The notes under the pieces: model-generated | Seen by the model: only the letters and a program-made list of their open reading frames with translations | What the model was told of the DNA's origin: nothing | Database searches by the model: none | Shown: one piece after another, positions 55,408 through 64,000 of the stretch | How the letters are laid out: every line of letters starts with the position of its first letter | Position numbering within the stretch: position 1 is the stretch's first letter | From: CAKRJP01 sp963597615 | GTDB taxonomy: Bacteria > Bacillota > Clostridia > Lachnospirales > Lachnospiraceae | DNA length: 64,000 bases | Assembly (NCBI GenBank): GCA_963597615.1 | Contig: CAVBQS010000024.1 | Location: forward strand, 1 to 64,000 | Direction: 5' to 3' | Made by a program: the position numbers and the translations under genes

Positions 55408-55442
55408 TCCTTGCATGCAGGACTTAAGTAAGGAGGCTTGCT

Positions 55443-56132
55443 ATGAATATTTTAGTTGTGGATGATGAGAAAGAAATTGCTGACGTAGTGGAGCTTTATC
55501 TTCAAAACGACCAGTACGATGTCTATAAATTTTACACCGGGGAGGATGCCTTAAAATGCATTAAATCTACCAAGATTGATTTGGCTATTTTAGACATCAT
55601 GCTGCCGGACATTGACGGCTTTCAGATCTTAAAAAAGATTCGAGAAAACTATACTTTCCCGGTACTGATGTTAACAGCCAAAACCGGGGATATGGACAAG
55701 ATCAATGGGTTGACTTTAGGAGCTGACGATTATATTCCAAAGCCCTTTAATCCCTTGGAGCTGGTGGCTAGAGTAAAGGCCCAGATCCGTCGCTCTACCC
55801 AGTACAATGACGGGGCAAGAGCGGATGAGGCTGTCATTGACTTTGGAGGATTGGTCTTAAACAAAAGTTCCCATGAGTGTGTTTATAACGAAATGCCCTT
55901 AACTTTAACCCCTATTGAGTTTGATATTCTCTGGCTCCTCTGCGAGAACCGGGGCAAGGTCATAAGTTCCGAAGAGCTGTTTGAAAATGTTTGGCATGAG
56001 AAATACTATAAAAATAGCAACAATACGGTCATGGTCCACATCCGTCACCTTCGAGAGAAGATGAGCGGACCAACCGGAAAATCTGATTTTATTAAAACTG
56101 TGTGGGGAGTGGGATATAAAGTTGAAGAATAA
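55443..56132 (+). CDS. VanR-like response regulator (OmpR family)
   Basis: A 229-residue response regulator. The receiver domain has VVDDEKE at the N-terminus, phospho-acceptor Asp51 in AILDIMLPD and the conserved Lys in IPKPFNPLEL. The C-terminal winged helix is of the OmpR class (TVMVHIRHLREKM, VWGVGYK). AAGGAGG lies 7 bp upstream. The sequence and the partner kinase resemble VanR/VanS systems, but no vanH/A/X-type or D-Ala-D-Ala carboxypeptidase gene is nearby, so glycopeptide resistance is not implied. Confidence 0.94.
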   Translation: MNILVVDDEKEIADVVELYLQNDQYDVYKFYTGEDALKCIKSTKIDLAILDIMLPDIDGFQILKKIRENYTFPVLMLTAKTGDMDKINGLTLGADDYIPKPFNPLELVARVKAQIRRSTQYNDGARADEAVIDFGGLVLNKSSHECVYNEMPLTLTPIEFDILWLLCENRGKVISSEELFENVWHEKYYKNSNNTVMVHIRHLREKMSGPTGKSDFIKTVWGVGYKVEE

Positions 56133-57438
56133 TTATCGAAAACTAAAATTTAGTATTTTAGTGCAGACTGTGCTGGTTACTGCGGTGACCATGATGGTAG
56201 GCCTCTTTTTGCTAAATTATGTCATTGACGGTATATATAACGATAACTTTGCAACTCTTTTTGTAAAAGTTTTAATGTATTTTAATGTAAAGGAGCAGAC
56301 GGCAGTAAATCTTTACTGGAGCCTTATTGGGGATAACAAGTTCTTCTTTGTTATCGTAGGCTTCTTGCTGTTGTTTGCTCTTTTTTTCTATATCTCCCTA
56401 TCTAGACTTACCACTTATTTGGACCAAATTGGGGATGGTATTGAAAATATTGTGGCAGACTCCAATGAACCCATCCGCCTTGTTACAGAGCTAAAGCCCA
56501 TAGAAATTCGGTTAAATGAAATTAAAGCAACCATAAAAAGGCAGGAGTTAGAGGCAGAGGAAGGGGAAAAGAAAAAAGATGATATGGTGCTGTTTTTGGC
56601 CCATGATCTAAAGACCCCCTTAACCTCCATTGTGGCATATCTTAGCATGTTAGATGGAAACCCTGACATGCCAAAGAAGGAACGGGAAAAATATATCCAT
56701 ATTGCTATGGAAAAATCTCTGCGACTAGGAGAGCTGATTCAGGAATTTTTTGATATTACCAGATACAATCTCCAAAATATTGAGTTGGAGCCTGTGGAGA
56801 TTGATTTGTCCATGATGTTAGAACAACTGGCAGATGAGCTTTATGGAGTCCTTCAGGACAAAAATCTCGTGTGCAAAGTTTCTGCCCAGGAGGATCTTAC
56901 TGTTTACGGAGATCCAGATAAATTAGCCAGAGTCTTTGATAATATTTTAAGAAATGCAATTTCCTACTGCTATCCAAACACTGCCATTGAAATTGCCGCT
57001 ATGAAAAAGCAGGGAGAGATTGAGATCGTATTTACCAACCAGGGAGACAAGATCCCAGGGGTTATGCTGCAAACTATTTTTGAAAAATTCTACCGGGTGG
57101 ATGGCTCTAGATCCAGCGGTACCGGGGGAGCAGGGCTAGGCCTTGCTATTGCCAAGGAAATTGTAGAACTTCACGGAGGCCGGATCATGGCAAGAAGTGA
57201 TGACCTTTGCACTAGATTTGTGGTGAACCTTCCTATACCGGAGGAGTCAGGGGAAGATGAGGAAGGAACGGACCCTCAAAAGCAGTCTGGCTTGGGACAT
57301 CCTTTCAAGGGAAAAGCTATAAGTTTTACTGCACCTTGGATTAAAAGCAATAAGGGAAAATCAGCCAAAGAAAATAGTCGGGAAGAAAATGCTAAGGAGT
57401 CTGAGGACCTTGCAGAGGGGCAAAACCCAAAGAAATAA
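56122..57438 (+). CDS. VanS-like sensor histidine kinase
   Basis: A 438-residue kinase starting with TTG, overlapping the regulator by 11 bp. Two membrane helices (about residues 10-30 and 73-93) enclose a short extracellular loop. A HAMP-like linker leads to the phospho-acceptor His161 in LFLAHDLKTPLTS. The ATPase core has NILRNAISY, FEKFYRVDGSRS and GGAGLGLAIAKEIVELHGG. A C-terminal extension of about 70 residues (375-438) is charged and low-complexity, unusual for VanS, and could be a protein-interaction tail. Operon with the regulator. Confidence 0.93.
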   Translation: MKNNYRKLKFSILVQTVLVTAVTMMVGLFLLNYVIDGIYNDNFATLFVKVLMYFNVKEQTAVNLYWSLIGDNKFFFVIVGFLLLFALFFYISLSRLTTYLDQIGDGIENIVADSNEPIRLVTELKPIEIRLNEIKATIKRQELEAEEGEKKKDDMVLFLAHDLKTPLTSIVAYLSMLDGNPDMPKKEREKYIHIAMEKSLRLGELIQEFFDITRYNLQNIELEPVEIDLSMMLEQLADELYGVLQDKNLVCKVSAQEDLTVYGDPDKLARVFDNILRNAISYCYPNTAIEIAAMKKQGEIEIVFTNQGDKIPGVMLQTIFEKFYRVDGSRSSGTGGAGLGLAIAKEIVELHGGRIMARSDDLCTRFVVNLPIPEESGEDEEGTDPQKQSGLGHPFKGKAISFTAPWIKSNKGKSAKENSREENAKESEDLAEGQNPKK

Positions 57439-57458
57439 AGGAAAAGCGAGTTCGGACA

Positions 57459-58136
57459 ATGAGAAGAGATACTGTCAAAGAAGAGATTGAAATCTTATAT
57501 GAAGATAAAGATATTCTGGTGTGTGTAAAACCCCATGGTCTTCCAACCCAAAGTAAAAATATTCGGATTACAGATGTAGAGCGATGGGGAAAAAATCATG
57601 TTTTTCAAGAGAATCCGGGGAAAAGTCCCTATATAGCAGTGATTCACAGGTTGGATCAGCCGGTGAAGGGGATTCTGGTGCTGGGAAAGAATAAGAAGGC
57701 GGCGGGAAATTTAAGTAGGCAGCTGCAGACTGGAAGTTTTGGAAAATATTACATGGCCAAGGTAGAGGGAGTTCCGGCAAAGCCGGAGGGAGACCTTGTA
57801 AATTTTATGGTGAAAAATGGAAGAGAAAATACTTCTATGATTTGCGAGAAGGAAAGGCCAGAGGCCAAGGAGGCAAGACTTCATTACCAGGTGTTAGAAA
57901 TAGAGAAAGATTCTTCCCTTTTAGAAATCCATTTGGATACCGGAAGACATCACCAGATCCGGGTGCAGATGGCTCATATGGGAAATCCCCTGATGGGAGA
58001 TGTAAAATATAATACTCGGACACAGGAAAATGTTTCTAAAAGTGTCTTGTGCCTGTGTGCTTACAAGCTGGAATTTCGACATCCTATGACAGGAAAAGTC
58101 ATGCGCTTTCAGCTGGGACCAGAGGAATGGTGGTAA
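57459..58136 (+). CDS. RluA-family pseudouridine synthase
   Basis: A 225-residue RNA pseudouridine synthase. The catalytic motif IHRLDQPVKG (about residues 66-75) contains the active-site Asp. GKYYMAKVEG, LDTGRHHQIRVQMAHMG and GDVKYNT are further RluA-type segments. It has no N-terminal S4 domain, so it is of the short class. The target could be 23S rRNA or tRNA; the position of modification cannot be told from sequence. It follows the VanS-like kinase by about 20 bp. Confidence 0.92.
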   Translation: MRRDTVKEEIEILYEDKDILVCVKPHGLPTQSKNIRITDVERWGKNHVFQENPGKSPYIAVIHRLDQPVKGILVLGKNKKAAGNLSRQLQTGSFGKYYMAKVEGVPAKPEGDLVNFMVKNGRENTSMICEKERPEAKEARLHYQVLEIEKDSSLLEIHLDTGRHHQIRVQMAHMGNPLMGDVKYNTRTQENVSKSVLCLCAYKLEFRHPMTGKVMRFQLGPEEWW

Positions 58137-58226
58137 CAAGATTTGCAAAATCCTGCTTTGTGTCTTATGATAGTGGTGATGCAGATGCAGATGAAAACTT
58201 ATGATAATCAAAGAAAAGAGGATATC

Positions 58227-59612
58227 ATGCATACATATAAAATTGATTTTAAGAAACCGGTACACGTACATTTTATTGGAATCGGTGGCATTAGTATGAG
58301 CGGTCTGGCAGAGATCCTGCTAAAGGAAGGCTTTACCATTTCTGGATCAGACAACAAGGAATCAGCCCTGACCGATCACTTGGAAAGTTTGGGAGTCACT
58401 GTATTTTATGGACAGAAGGCTTCTAACATTATAGAAGGAATTGATGTGGTGGTTTATACTGCAGCGATTCATGAAGATAACGAAGAATATCGGGCAGCAG
58501 TAGGAAAGAATCTGCCTATGCTTACAAGAGCTGAACTTTTAGGCCAGCTTATGAAAAATTATGAGACACCGGTGGCTATTTCCGGAACTCACGGAAAAAC
58601 CACCACTACCTCTATGTTGTCTCATATTTTATTGGAAGGAGAGCTGGACCCAACCATTTCCGTAGGAGGAATTCTAAAAGCTATTGGAGGAAATATCCGA
58701 GTGGGAGATTCTGAGGTTTTTGTTACAGAAGCCTGTGAGTACACTGACAGTTTCTTGGATTTCTTCCCAAAGATTGGAGTAATCTTAAATATTGAGGAGG
58801 ATCATTTGGATTTCTTCAAAGATCTTCAGGATATTCGAAATTCCTTCCATAAATTTGCCAAGCTTTTGCCGGAAGATGGAACCTTGATTATTAATCAAGC
58901 TATTGAGAATTTAGAAGAACTTACAGAAGACCTTCCTTGCCAGGTTCTTAGCTTTGGAATGGAAGAGGCCTGTGATTACAGTGCGGCAAATATTAGCCAC
59001 GACGAGAAGGGAGATGCTTCCTTTGACCTCTTAAAGAAGGGAACTTTTGTACAGCGTATTGCCCTATCTGTCAATGGAGATCACAATGTGCAAAATGCCC
59101 TGGCAGCGATTGGGGCAGCAGATACTATGGGAGTTCCTATGGATGTGATCGCAAGAGGAATCAAGAGCTTTACAGGAACAGACCGAAGATTCCAATTAAA
59201 GGGAGAAAAAAATGGCATTACTATCGTAGATGATTATGCCCATCATCCTACAGAAATTAAGGCTACTTTGGCGGCAGCAGAGCATTACCCTCATAAAGAG
59301 ATTTGGTGTATCTTCCAACCCCACACCTATACAAGAACAAAATCTCTCTTTGATGATTTTGTGGAAGCTTTGACTCACACAGACCATGTGATTATGGCAG
59401 ATATCTACGCTGCAAGAGAGACAGATACCCTAGGGGTGTCCTCAGAAGATTTGGCCAAGGCATTAAAGGAAAAAGGCTGTGATGCTTATTATCTGCCCTC
59501 CTTTGAGGCCATTGAAAACTTCTGTTTGGACCACTGCCAAAAAGGAGACTTGTTGATAACTATGGGAGCCGGAGACGTTGTAAACATTGGGGAAGAGCTT
59601 CTTAAGGCTTAG
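58227..59612 (+). CDS. murC: UDP-N-acetylmuramate-L-alanine ligase
   Basis: A 461-residue Mur ligase that adds L-Ala to UDP-MurNAc in peptidoglycan precursor synthesis. The N-terminal domain has FIGIGGISMSGLAEILL, the ATP-binding loop ISGTHGKTTTTSML is near residue 115, and the substrate/ATP residues are in EACEYTDSFLDF and VDDYAHHPTEI. The start at 58227 has AAAGAGGA upstream; longer frames to 58143 lack this. The length is normal. DnaA-box-like sequences begin at its stop codon. Confidence 0.97.
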   Translation: MHTYKIDFKKPVHVHFIGIGGISMSGLAEILLKEGFTISGSDNKESALTDHLESLGVTVFYGQKASNIIEGIDVVVYTAAIHEDNEEYRAAVGKNLPMLTRAELLGQLMKNYETPVAISGTHGKTTTTSMLSHILLEGELDPTISVGGILKAIGGNIRVGDSEVFVTEACEYTDSFLDFFPKIGVILNIEEDHLDFFKDLQDIRNSFHKFAKLLPEDGTLIINQAIENLEELTEDLPCQVLSFGMEEACDYSAANISHDEKGDASFDLLKKGTFVQRIALSVNGDHNVQNALAAIGAADTMGVPMDVIARGIKSFTGTDRRFQLKGEKNGITIVDDYAHHPTEIKATLAAAEHYPHKEIWCIFQPHTYTRTKSLFDDFVEALTHTDHVIMADIYAARETDTLGVSSEDLAKALKEKGCDAYYLPSFEAIENFCLDHCQKGDLLITMGAGDVVNIGEELLKA

Positions 59613-59683
59613 TTATCCACATTTTCCACAAGGAATTATCCACAAAAAAGTCGAAAATTGTCACGAAAATTTCTTTTTCCACA
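59613..59683. promoter_or_regulatory. Cluster of DnaA boxes
   Basis: Two perfect TTATCCACA boxes (59613-59621 and 59636-59644) and two near matches ending in TTTCCACA (59622-59630 and 59675-59683), all in the same orientation. They lie directly upstream of a DnaD-domain gene. No AT-rich unwinding region or dnaA/dnaN gene is next to them, so they more likely control transcription or titrate DnaA than form the main origin. Confidence 0.75.
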
Positions 59684-59696
59684 GATGCAGCAATGT

Positions 59697-59768
59697 TATA
59701 ATGTGTAACATAATGCCTGTATTGTCTAGGTAAAGGCTCTGATGCAAGCTAGTTTGCAGGCATTTTTT
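59697..59768 (+). promoter_or_regulatory. TATAAT element and leader hairpin/terminator before dnaD gene
   Basis: A perfect TATAAT (59697-59702) with a poor -35 overlapping the last DnaA box would start RNA near 59709. AATGCCTG (59712-59719) then pairs with CAGGCATT (59757-59764), followed by T residues to 59768. The result is an approximately 60-base RNA ending in a terminator, either a small RNA or an attenuator for the downstream replication genes. Confidence 0.5.
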
Positions 59769-59806
59769 GGGAGTATAACAGAAGTTAAGAGGAGTTTAGA
59801 CAAGCT

Positions 59807-60937
59807 ATGACAAAGTTGACATTGAGGAATTATCCTCAGGATATAACCACTGTGTTGGATAATGAATTTATAGATAAATATATGGCCCAGGCCAATGGAG
59901 AGTATGTGAAGGTCTACCTTCTTCTCCAACGTCATATGAATCGCTCTACAGAACTTTTGTCGGTAGCTCAGATGGCGGACCTCTTAGAGTGCACAGAGAA
60001 GGATGTAATTCGGGCATTAAAATATTGGAAGAAACAGGGCCTTTTAGACTATGAGGAAGCCGCACAATCTCAGCCAGTGAAAGCTTTGGCGAAGGATCAA
60101 GTTGTGCCAAAGCAAACCAGAGATTGCTTGATTCAAAAACCAGAAGAGACCAAGGAGCAGGAGACCGCTAGTAGAGAGGATGTTCAGATTAATCATCCTT
60201 CAGGGCAGGTTGTTTCTCAGGTGATTGCAGAGCAAGAAGCAGAACCTGTAAAAAGCAATAATGATATTTTGAATTACCGAAGCCGCAAAGATCAGGCTGT
60301 TTTAAAGGAGCGTCTATATGTGGCTGAACAGTATTTGGAGAAGACTTTGACTCCTAAGGAAATCGATACCATTGCCTACTTCCTTGAAAAGTTGAATTTG
60401 TCGGAGGACTTAATTGATTATCTTATTGAGTCCTGTGTGGAAGCTGGCCATAAGAGTATGCGCTATATCGAGAAGGTGGCCATTTCCTGGCATGAACAGG
60501 GGATTAAGACGGTAAAACAGGCGAAAAGTTGCTCGCAAGTTTACAATACTGCCTGCTATTCTGTATTAAATGCATATGGAATTAAGAACCGGGCTCCGGT
60601 AACTGCAGAGATTAACTTTATCCGCAAGTGGACCCAGGAGTATGCATTTTCCTTGGATATTATTTTGGAAGCATGTACAAGAACCATGCAGACCATTCAT
60701 AATCCAAGCTTTGAATACACGGATTCTATTTTGAAGAAATGGTTTGGCAAGAAGGTTCATTCTCTTAAGGATGTGGAAGCTTTAGATGCAGAATATTTAA
60801 AGAGTAAGAGCAGACAGGCCAACGAGAAAAAGGAAGCCAGCCTTCCGGCAAAGAAGACTACTAAGACCAAGTTTAATAACTTTGATGAGAGAGAATATAA
60901 CATGAGTGACCTAGAACGTCGCTTGGTGCAACAATAA
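59807..60937 (+). CDS. DnaD-domain replication protein
   Basis: A 376-residue protein with two DnaD/DnaB-like parts. The N-terminal region (about 1-90) is winged-helix (DNEFIDKYMAQANGEYVKVYL, MADLLECTEKDVIRALKYW). The middle (about 90-160) is a variable Gln/Glu-rich linker, and the DnaD-type C-terminal helical domain follows (about 165-320, with YGIKNRAPVTAEINFI and PSFEYTDSILKKW). The extreme C-terminus NNFDEREYNMSDLE is the Firmicutes F-x-x-R-x-Y-like tail that binds DNA. It acts in primosome assembly. The DnaI/DnaC-type loader follows, so the pair probably loads the replicative helicase. Confidence 0.92.
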   Translation: MTKLTLRNYPQDITTVLDNEFIDKYMAQANGEYVKVYLLLQRHMNRSTELLSVAQMADLLECTEKDVIRALKYWKKQGLLDYEEAAQSQPVKALAKDQVVPKQTRDCLIQKPEETKEQETASREDVQINHPSGQVVSQVIAEQEAEPVKSNNDILNYRSRKDQAVLKERLYVAEQYLEKTLTPKEIDTIAYFLEKLNLSEDLIDYLIESCVEAGHKSMRYIEKVAISWHEQGIKTVKQAKSCSQVYNTACYSVLNAYGIKNRAPVTAEINFIRKWTQEYAFSLDIILEACTRTMQTIHNPSFEYTDSILKKWFGKKVHSLKDVEALDAEYLKSKSRQANEKKEASLPAKKTTKTKFNNFDEREYNMSDLERRLVQQ

Positions 60938-60990
60938 TCCTTAGGATGCTCTCTAGACTTTTGTAACACCAGTAGCAAGGAGTAATGTAG

Positions 60991-62004
60991 ATGGCATTAT
61001 CTAATTCCCAATATGACCGCCTTATGAGGTCCTATGAGCAACGACAACTAGATAATGAACGGGACCAGAAAGCTCGCTATGAGGAAGCTGTGAAGAAGGC
61101 TCCTGAGATTGCAGAGATTGACGCCCGGATTGCCTCTCTTAGTGTTTCTAGAGCTAGGGCTCTTCTTTTAGAGGGAGCTAAAGATATTGGAAATCTGAAA
61201 GAGGAGATTAAAAACCTTTCTCTTAGAAAGAAAGAAGCCTTAGTGGCGGCAGGATTTCCAGAGGATTACCTGGAGGAACACTATACTTGTCCGGATTGTA
61301 AGGATACAGGATATATCGGCAGTGAAAAGTGTCACTGCTTAAAAAAGGCTATAGGGGAGCTTTTGTATACCCAGTCCAATCTGAAAGGCATTTTAGAAGA
61401 AGAGAACTTTGAACATTGTTCCTTGGACTATTACTCCAGTAACCACATAGATCCAATGACCGGACGATCTTCTTTGGATGCTATGAAAACTGCTTTAAAA
61501 ACTTGTCGTAGATTTGTTGATACCTTTTCTACGGAGTTTCATAATATATATTTATATGGAGATACAGGAGTGGGAAAGACTTTTCTATCTCACTGTGTAG
61601 CAAAGGAGCTGATGGACCAGTCTCGCTCGGTAATTTACCTGACCTCAGATCAGCTCTTTAAGATATTTTCAAAAAATGTCTTCGGAGGGCGGGATGAAAA
61701 GGAAGAAGAAGCCTACCAATACATCTATGACTGTGAGCTTTTGATCATTGACGATCTTGGGACAGAGAGCCCCAATTCTTTTAGTATCTCACAGTTATTT
61801 GTGTGTTTAAATGAGCGGATTCTTCGAAAAAAATCTACCATGATATCCACCAACTTAGCGTTGGAAGATATAAAGAACATTTATTCCGAAAGGATTTTCT
61901 CCCGGATCAGCAGTGATTATACCATACTGCGTCTGACCGGTGATGATATCCGTGTCCAGAAAAAATTACTTAACCTTGGAGGTACAAAAAATGTTACGAC
62001 GTAA
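60991..62004 (+). CDS. DnaC/DnaI-type helicase loader ATPase
   Basis: A 337-residue AAA+ ATPase. The N-terminal ~95 residues are coiled-coil, followed by a zinc-binding motif (CPDCKDTGYIGSEKCHC, about 101-117) as in DnaI. The ATPase domain has Walker A YGDTGVGKTF, Walker B ELLIIDDLGTE and a sensor-1 segment with STNLALEDIKNIYSERI. It loads the replicative helicase with DnaD-type partners. CAAGGAG lies upstream of the ATG. Its end overlaps the prs start by 14 bp. Confidence 0.94.
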   Translation: MALSNSQYDRLMRSYEQRQLDNERDQKARYEEAVKKAPEIAEIDARIASLSVSRARALLLEGAKDIGNLKEEIKNLSLRKKEALVAAGFPEDYLEEHYTCPDCKDTGYIGSEKCHCLKKAIGELLYTQSNLKGILEEENFEHCSLDYYSSNHIDPMTGRSSLDAMKTALKTCRRFVDTFSTEFHNIYLYGDTGVGKTFLSHCVAKELMDQSRSVIYLTSDQLFKIFSKNVFGGRDEKEEEAYQYIYDCELLIIDDLGTESPNSFSISQLFVCLNERILRKKSTMISTNLALEDIKNIYSERIFSRISSDYTILRLTGDDIRVQKKLLNLGGTKNVTT

Positions 62005-63175
62005 TGATCGCAAACTGGAAAACATCCCGGCAGGTCCTATAGGTATTATCGCTATTGACGGTTGCCAGATTATGGGAAATAAGGTAAACAACTACCTGGT
62101 ACAGTGGAGACATGAGGATGGCCCAGAATTCAAGAATGATATTGTTTTTAGTGGATACGAGAAAGACAATTATTTGATCCCGACAAAACTTCCAAGATTT
62201 GGTTCTGGTGAAGCCAAGGGAAGTATTGAAGAGTCTGTAAGAGGACGGGATATCTATATTATGGTAGATGTATGTAATTACAGTCTTACCTACAACATGA
62301 ATGGACATGAAAATCATATGTCCCCAGATGATCACTATCAGAACTTGAAGCGTGTGATTGCGGCAATTGGAGGAAAGGCAAAGAGAATTACAGTTATTAT
62401 GCCTTTCTTGTATGAAAGCCGTCAGCACAAGAGAAGCAGCAGAGAGTCTTTGGACTGCGCACTGGCTTTACAGGAATTGGTAGGAATGGGTGTAGATAAT
62501 ATTATTACCTTTGATGCCCATGACCCAAGAGTACAGAACGCAATTCCTTTGCATGGATTTGAAACCGTCCGTCCTACTTATCAGTTTGTAAAAGCCTTGC
62601 TTCGTAATTTCACAGACTTAAAAGTGGACAGTGAACATATGATGGCAATCAGTCCAGATGAGGGTGCTACAGAGAGAGCTGTATACCTTGCTAACGTATT
62701 GAACCTGGATATGGGTATGTTCTACAAGAGAAGAGATTATACGAAGATTGTAAATGGACGTAATCCAATTGTAGCCCATGAATTTTTAGGATCTTCTGTA
62801 GAAGGCAAGGATGTAATCGTTTTAGATGATATGATTTCCTCAGGAGACAGTATTTTGGATGTAGCTCGTCAGCTCAAACAGCGCAAGGCAAAAAGAGTTT
62901 TTGCAGCTGCAACCTTTGGCCTGTTTACCAACGGACTGAAGAAGTTTGATGAGGCCTATGAAGAGGGAATTATTGACGCAGTTCTTACTACCAATCTGAT
63001 TTATCAGACACCGGAGCTTTTAGAGCGACCCTACTACATTAGTTGCGGTATGAGTAAATATGTGGCACTCTTAATCGATACTTTGAATCACGACGGTTCC
63101 ATCAGTGATATTTTAAATCCAAGCGAGCGTATTCAGGATGTAACCATTCGTTACAAAAATGGAGAGACAATTTAG
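61991..63175 (+). CDS. prs: Ribose-phosphate pyrophosphokinase
   Basis: A 394-residue PRPP synthetase that makes phosphoribosyl pyrophosphate for nucleotide and histidine synthesis. The PRPP-binding loop is VIVLDDMISSGDSILD, and the ribose-phosphate/ATP region includes YESRQHKRSSRESLDCALA and NIITFDAHDPRVQNAIP. It is longer than the ~315-residue classical enzyme, matching a clade seen in Clostridia. The ATG at 61991 has TTGGAGGT 7 bp upstream, within the end of the loader gene; the longer frame from 61940 is rejected. Translational coupling with the replication gene is notable but its meaning is unclear. Confidence 0.93.
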   Translation: MLRRNDRKLENIPAGPIGIIAIDGCQIMGNKVNNYLVQWRHEDGPEFKNDIVFSGYEKDNYLIPTKLPRFGSGEAKGSIEESVRGRDIYIMVDVCNYSLTYNMNGHENHMSPDDHYQNLKRVIAAIGGKAKRITVIMPFLYESRQHKRSSRESLDCALALQELVGMGVDNIITFDAHDPRVQNAIPLHGFETVRPTYQFVKALLRNFTDLKVDSEHMMAISPDEGATERAVYLANVLNLDMGMFYKRRDYTKIVNGRNPIVAHEFLGSSVEGKDVIVLDDMISSGDSILDVARQLKQRKAKRVFAAATFGLFTNGLKKFDEAYEEGIIDAVLTTNLIYQTPELLERPYYISCGMSKYVALLIDTLNHDGSISDILNPSERIQDVTIRYKNGETI

Positions 63176-63232
63176 TTTTTTGGGGAACTTTCTCAACTTG
63201 CTGATAGAAAAACATAAAAAAGGAGAAGAGAC

Positions 63233-64000
63233 ATGGCAAAAGAAAAGAAATTAGTCAAAAACATTACACCACGTGACGTGGATTTCGCACAGTGGTACAC
63301 CGACGTTGTTAGGGAGGCTGAGCTTTGCGATTATTCCAGCGTAAAGGGATGTTTAAACTATCTGCCAAATGGCTATGCCATCTGGGAGAGAATTCAGGCT
63401 GACTTAGACAGACGTTTTAAAGAAACCGGAGTAGAAAATGTATATCTGCCATGTCTGATTCCCGAGAGCCTTCTTCAGAAGGAGAAAGACCATATTGAAG
63501 GATTTGCACCAGAGGTAGCATGGGTAACCCACGGAGGAACTGAGAGACTTCAGGAGAAGATGTGTATCCGTCCAACCTCTGAGACCTTATTCTGCGATCT
63601 TTGGTCAAGAACAGTACAGTCCTATAGAGACCTTCCAAAGGTATGGAACCAGTGGAATTCTGTACTTCGTTGGGAGAAGACCACAAGACCTTTCCTCCGT
63701 TCAAGAGAATTCTTGTGGCAGGAAGGTCATACCATCCATGCAACCTACGAGGAGGCAGAGGAGCGTACCATCCAGATGTTCCATGTATATGAAGATTGCT
63801 ACCGTGAAACCATGGCCATTCCTTTCGTATCCGGAAGAAAGGCAGAGCATGAGAAGTTTGCGGGCGCACAGGACACTTATACTATCGAGGCATTGATGCA
63901 TGATGGTAAGGCGTTACAGTCAGCTACCAGCCACTTCTTTGGAAGTGCCTTCCCAGACGCCTTTGGTATCAAGTATGTAGATAAAGATGGTCAGTTAAAG
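63233..64000 (+). CDS. proS: Prolyl-tRNA synthetase, N-terminal part (3' end outside window)
   Basis: The frame is open from ATG 63233 to the window end (256 codons), with AAGGAG upstream. Class II synthetase motifs of the archaeal/eukaryotic-like ProRS are clear: CLNYLPNGYAIWERIQADLD, CIRPTSETLFCDLWSR, motif 2 (NSVLRWEKTTRPFLRSREF) and WQEGHTIHATYEEAEERT. This ProRS class lacks the bacterial INS editing insertion between motifs 2 and 3. The remainder of the catalytic domain, the anticodon-binding domain and the C-terminal zinc-binding tail would lie beyond the window. Confidence 0.96.
   Translation, partial: MAKEKKLVKNITPRDVDFAQWYTDVVREAELCDYSSVKGCLNYLPNGYAIWERIQADLDRRFKETGVENVYLPCLIPESLLQKEKDHIEGFAPEVAWVTHGGTERLQEKMCIRPTSETLFCDLWSRTVQSYRDLPKVWNQWNSVLRWEKTTRPFLRSREFLWQEGHTIHATYEEAEERTIQMFHVYEDCYRETMAIPFVSGRKAEHEKFAGAQDTYTIEALMHDGKALQSATSHFFGSAFPDAFGIKYVDKDGQLK

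Noticed and set aside
55443..58136. Glycopeptide resistance cluster next to the VanRS-like pair
   Set aside because: No D-Ala:D-Lac or D-Ala:D-Ser ligase, dehydrogenase or dipeptidase gene is nearby; the next gene is a pseudouridine synthase.
59613..59806. Main chromosomal origin
   Set aside because: DnaA boxes are few, there is no AT-rich unwinding region, and dnaA, dnaN, recF or rpmH are not adjacent.
63417..63869. Minus-strand open frame at the end of the window
   Set aside because: It is the complement of proS, which continues beyond the window and clearly encodes class II synthetase motifs.

Overview
The window looks like chromosomal DNA of a low-GC Gram-positive anaerobe, most likely a gut Lachnospiraceae (Clostridia). 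The evidence is strong AGGAGG-type ribosome binding sites, TTGACA/TATAAT promoters, intrinsic terminators, a sortase-like C-terminal anchor, paired VanR/VanS-like two-component systems, a DnaD/DnaI-type helicase-loading pair, an archaeal-type ProRS and an NHLM peptide-export locus. I do not assign a genus. No tRNA, rRNA, CRISPR array, integrase or intact insertion sequence was seen.

Layout. 1-6 kb: the C-terminal part of a repeat-bearing surface protein, a response regulator/histidine kinase operon, and a decayed AAA-ATPase/nuclease pseudogene. 6-11.8 kb (minus strand): a maltodextrin operon (binding lipoprotein, two permeases, LacI regulator, MalQ) with a promoter flanked by two operator-like palindromes. 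11.9-13 kb: a 130-bp inverted-repeat element and a CPBP membrane protease. 13-19 kb (minus): a 1703-residue protein ending in a papain-like domain, preceded by a GNAT-family protein. 19.2-24.7 kb: a divergent operon of three genes resembling Wadjet jetA-jetB-jetC (MksF/E/B-like SMC complex), with no recognisable jetD nuclease. It is followed by a ParA ATPase overlapping a Lys/Ala-rich small protein, and an AIM24/TIGR00266 protein. 26.6-32.3 kb: an operon with a 72-residue candidate cargo peptide, an ECF-like sigma factor, a short HlyD-like protein and two NHLM ABC transporters, the first carrying a C39 peptidase. 

32.5-64 kb is mainly core metabolism and information processing: an alanine/glycine-type sodium symporter, a GGDEF protein and an EAL protein (cyclic-di-GMP), metF, pgi, an aminopeptidase P, a sugar nucleotidyltransferase with glmS, an orphan ModA-like lipoprotein, metG-tatD-rsmA-methyltransferase, an 844-residue anchored protein, asnS, a VanRS-like system, an RluA-type pseudouridine synthase, murC, a dnaD-dnaI-prs operon preceded by DnaA boxes, and the 5' part of proS, cut by the window end.

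The two most interesting loci are the nuclease-less JetABC/ParA region and its divergent giant protease, and the sigma-factor/NHLM exporter operon, whose first gene looks like a short peptide with a double-glycine-type leader. All assignments come from reading the sequence. No database search or fold prediction was run.
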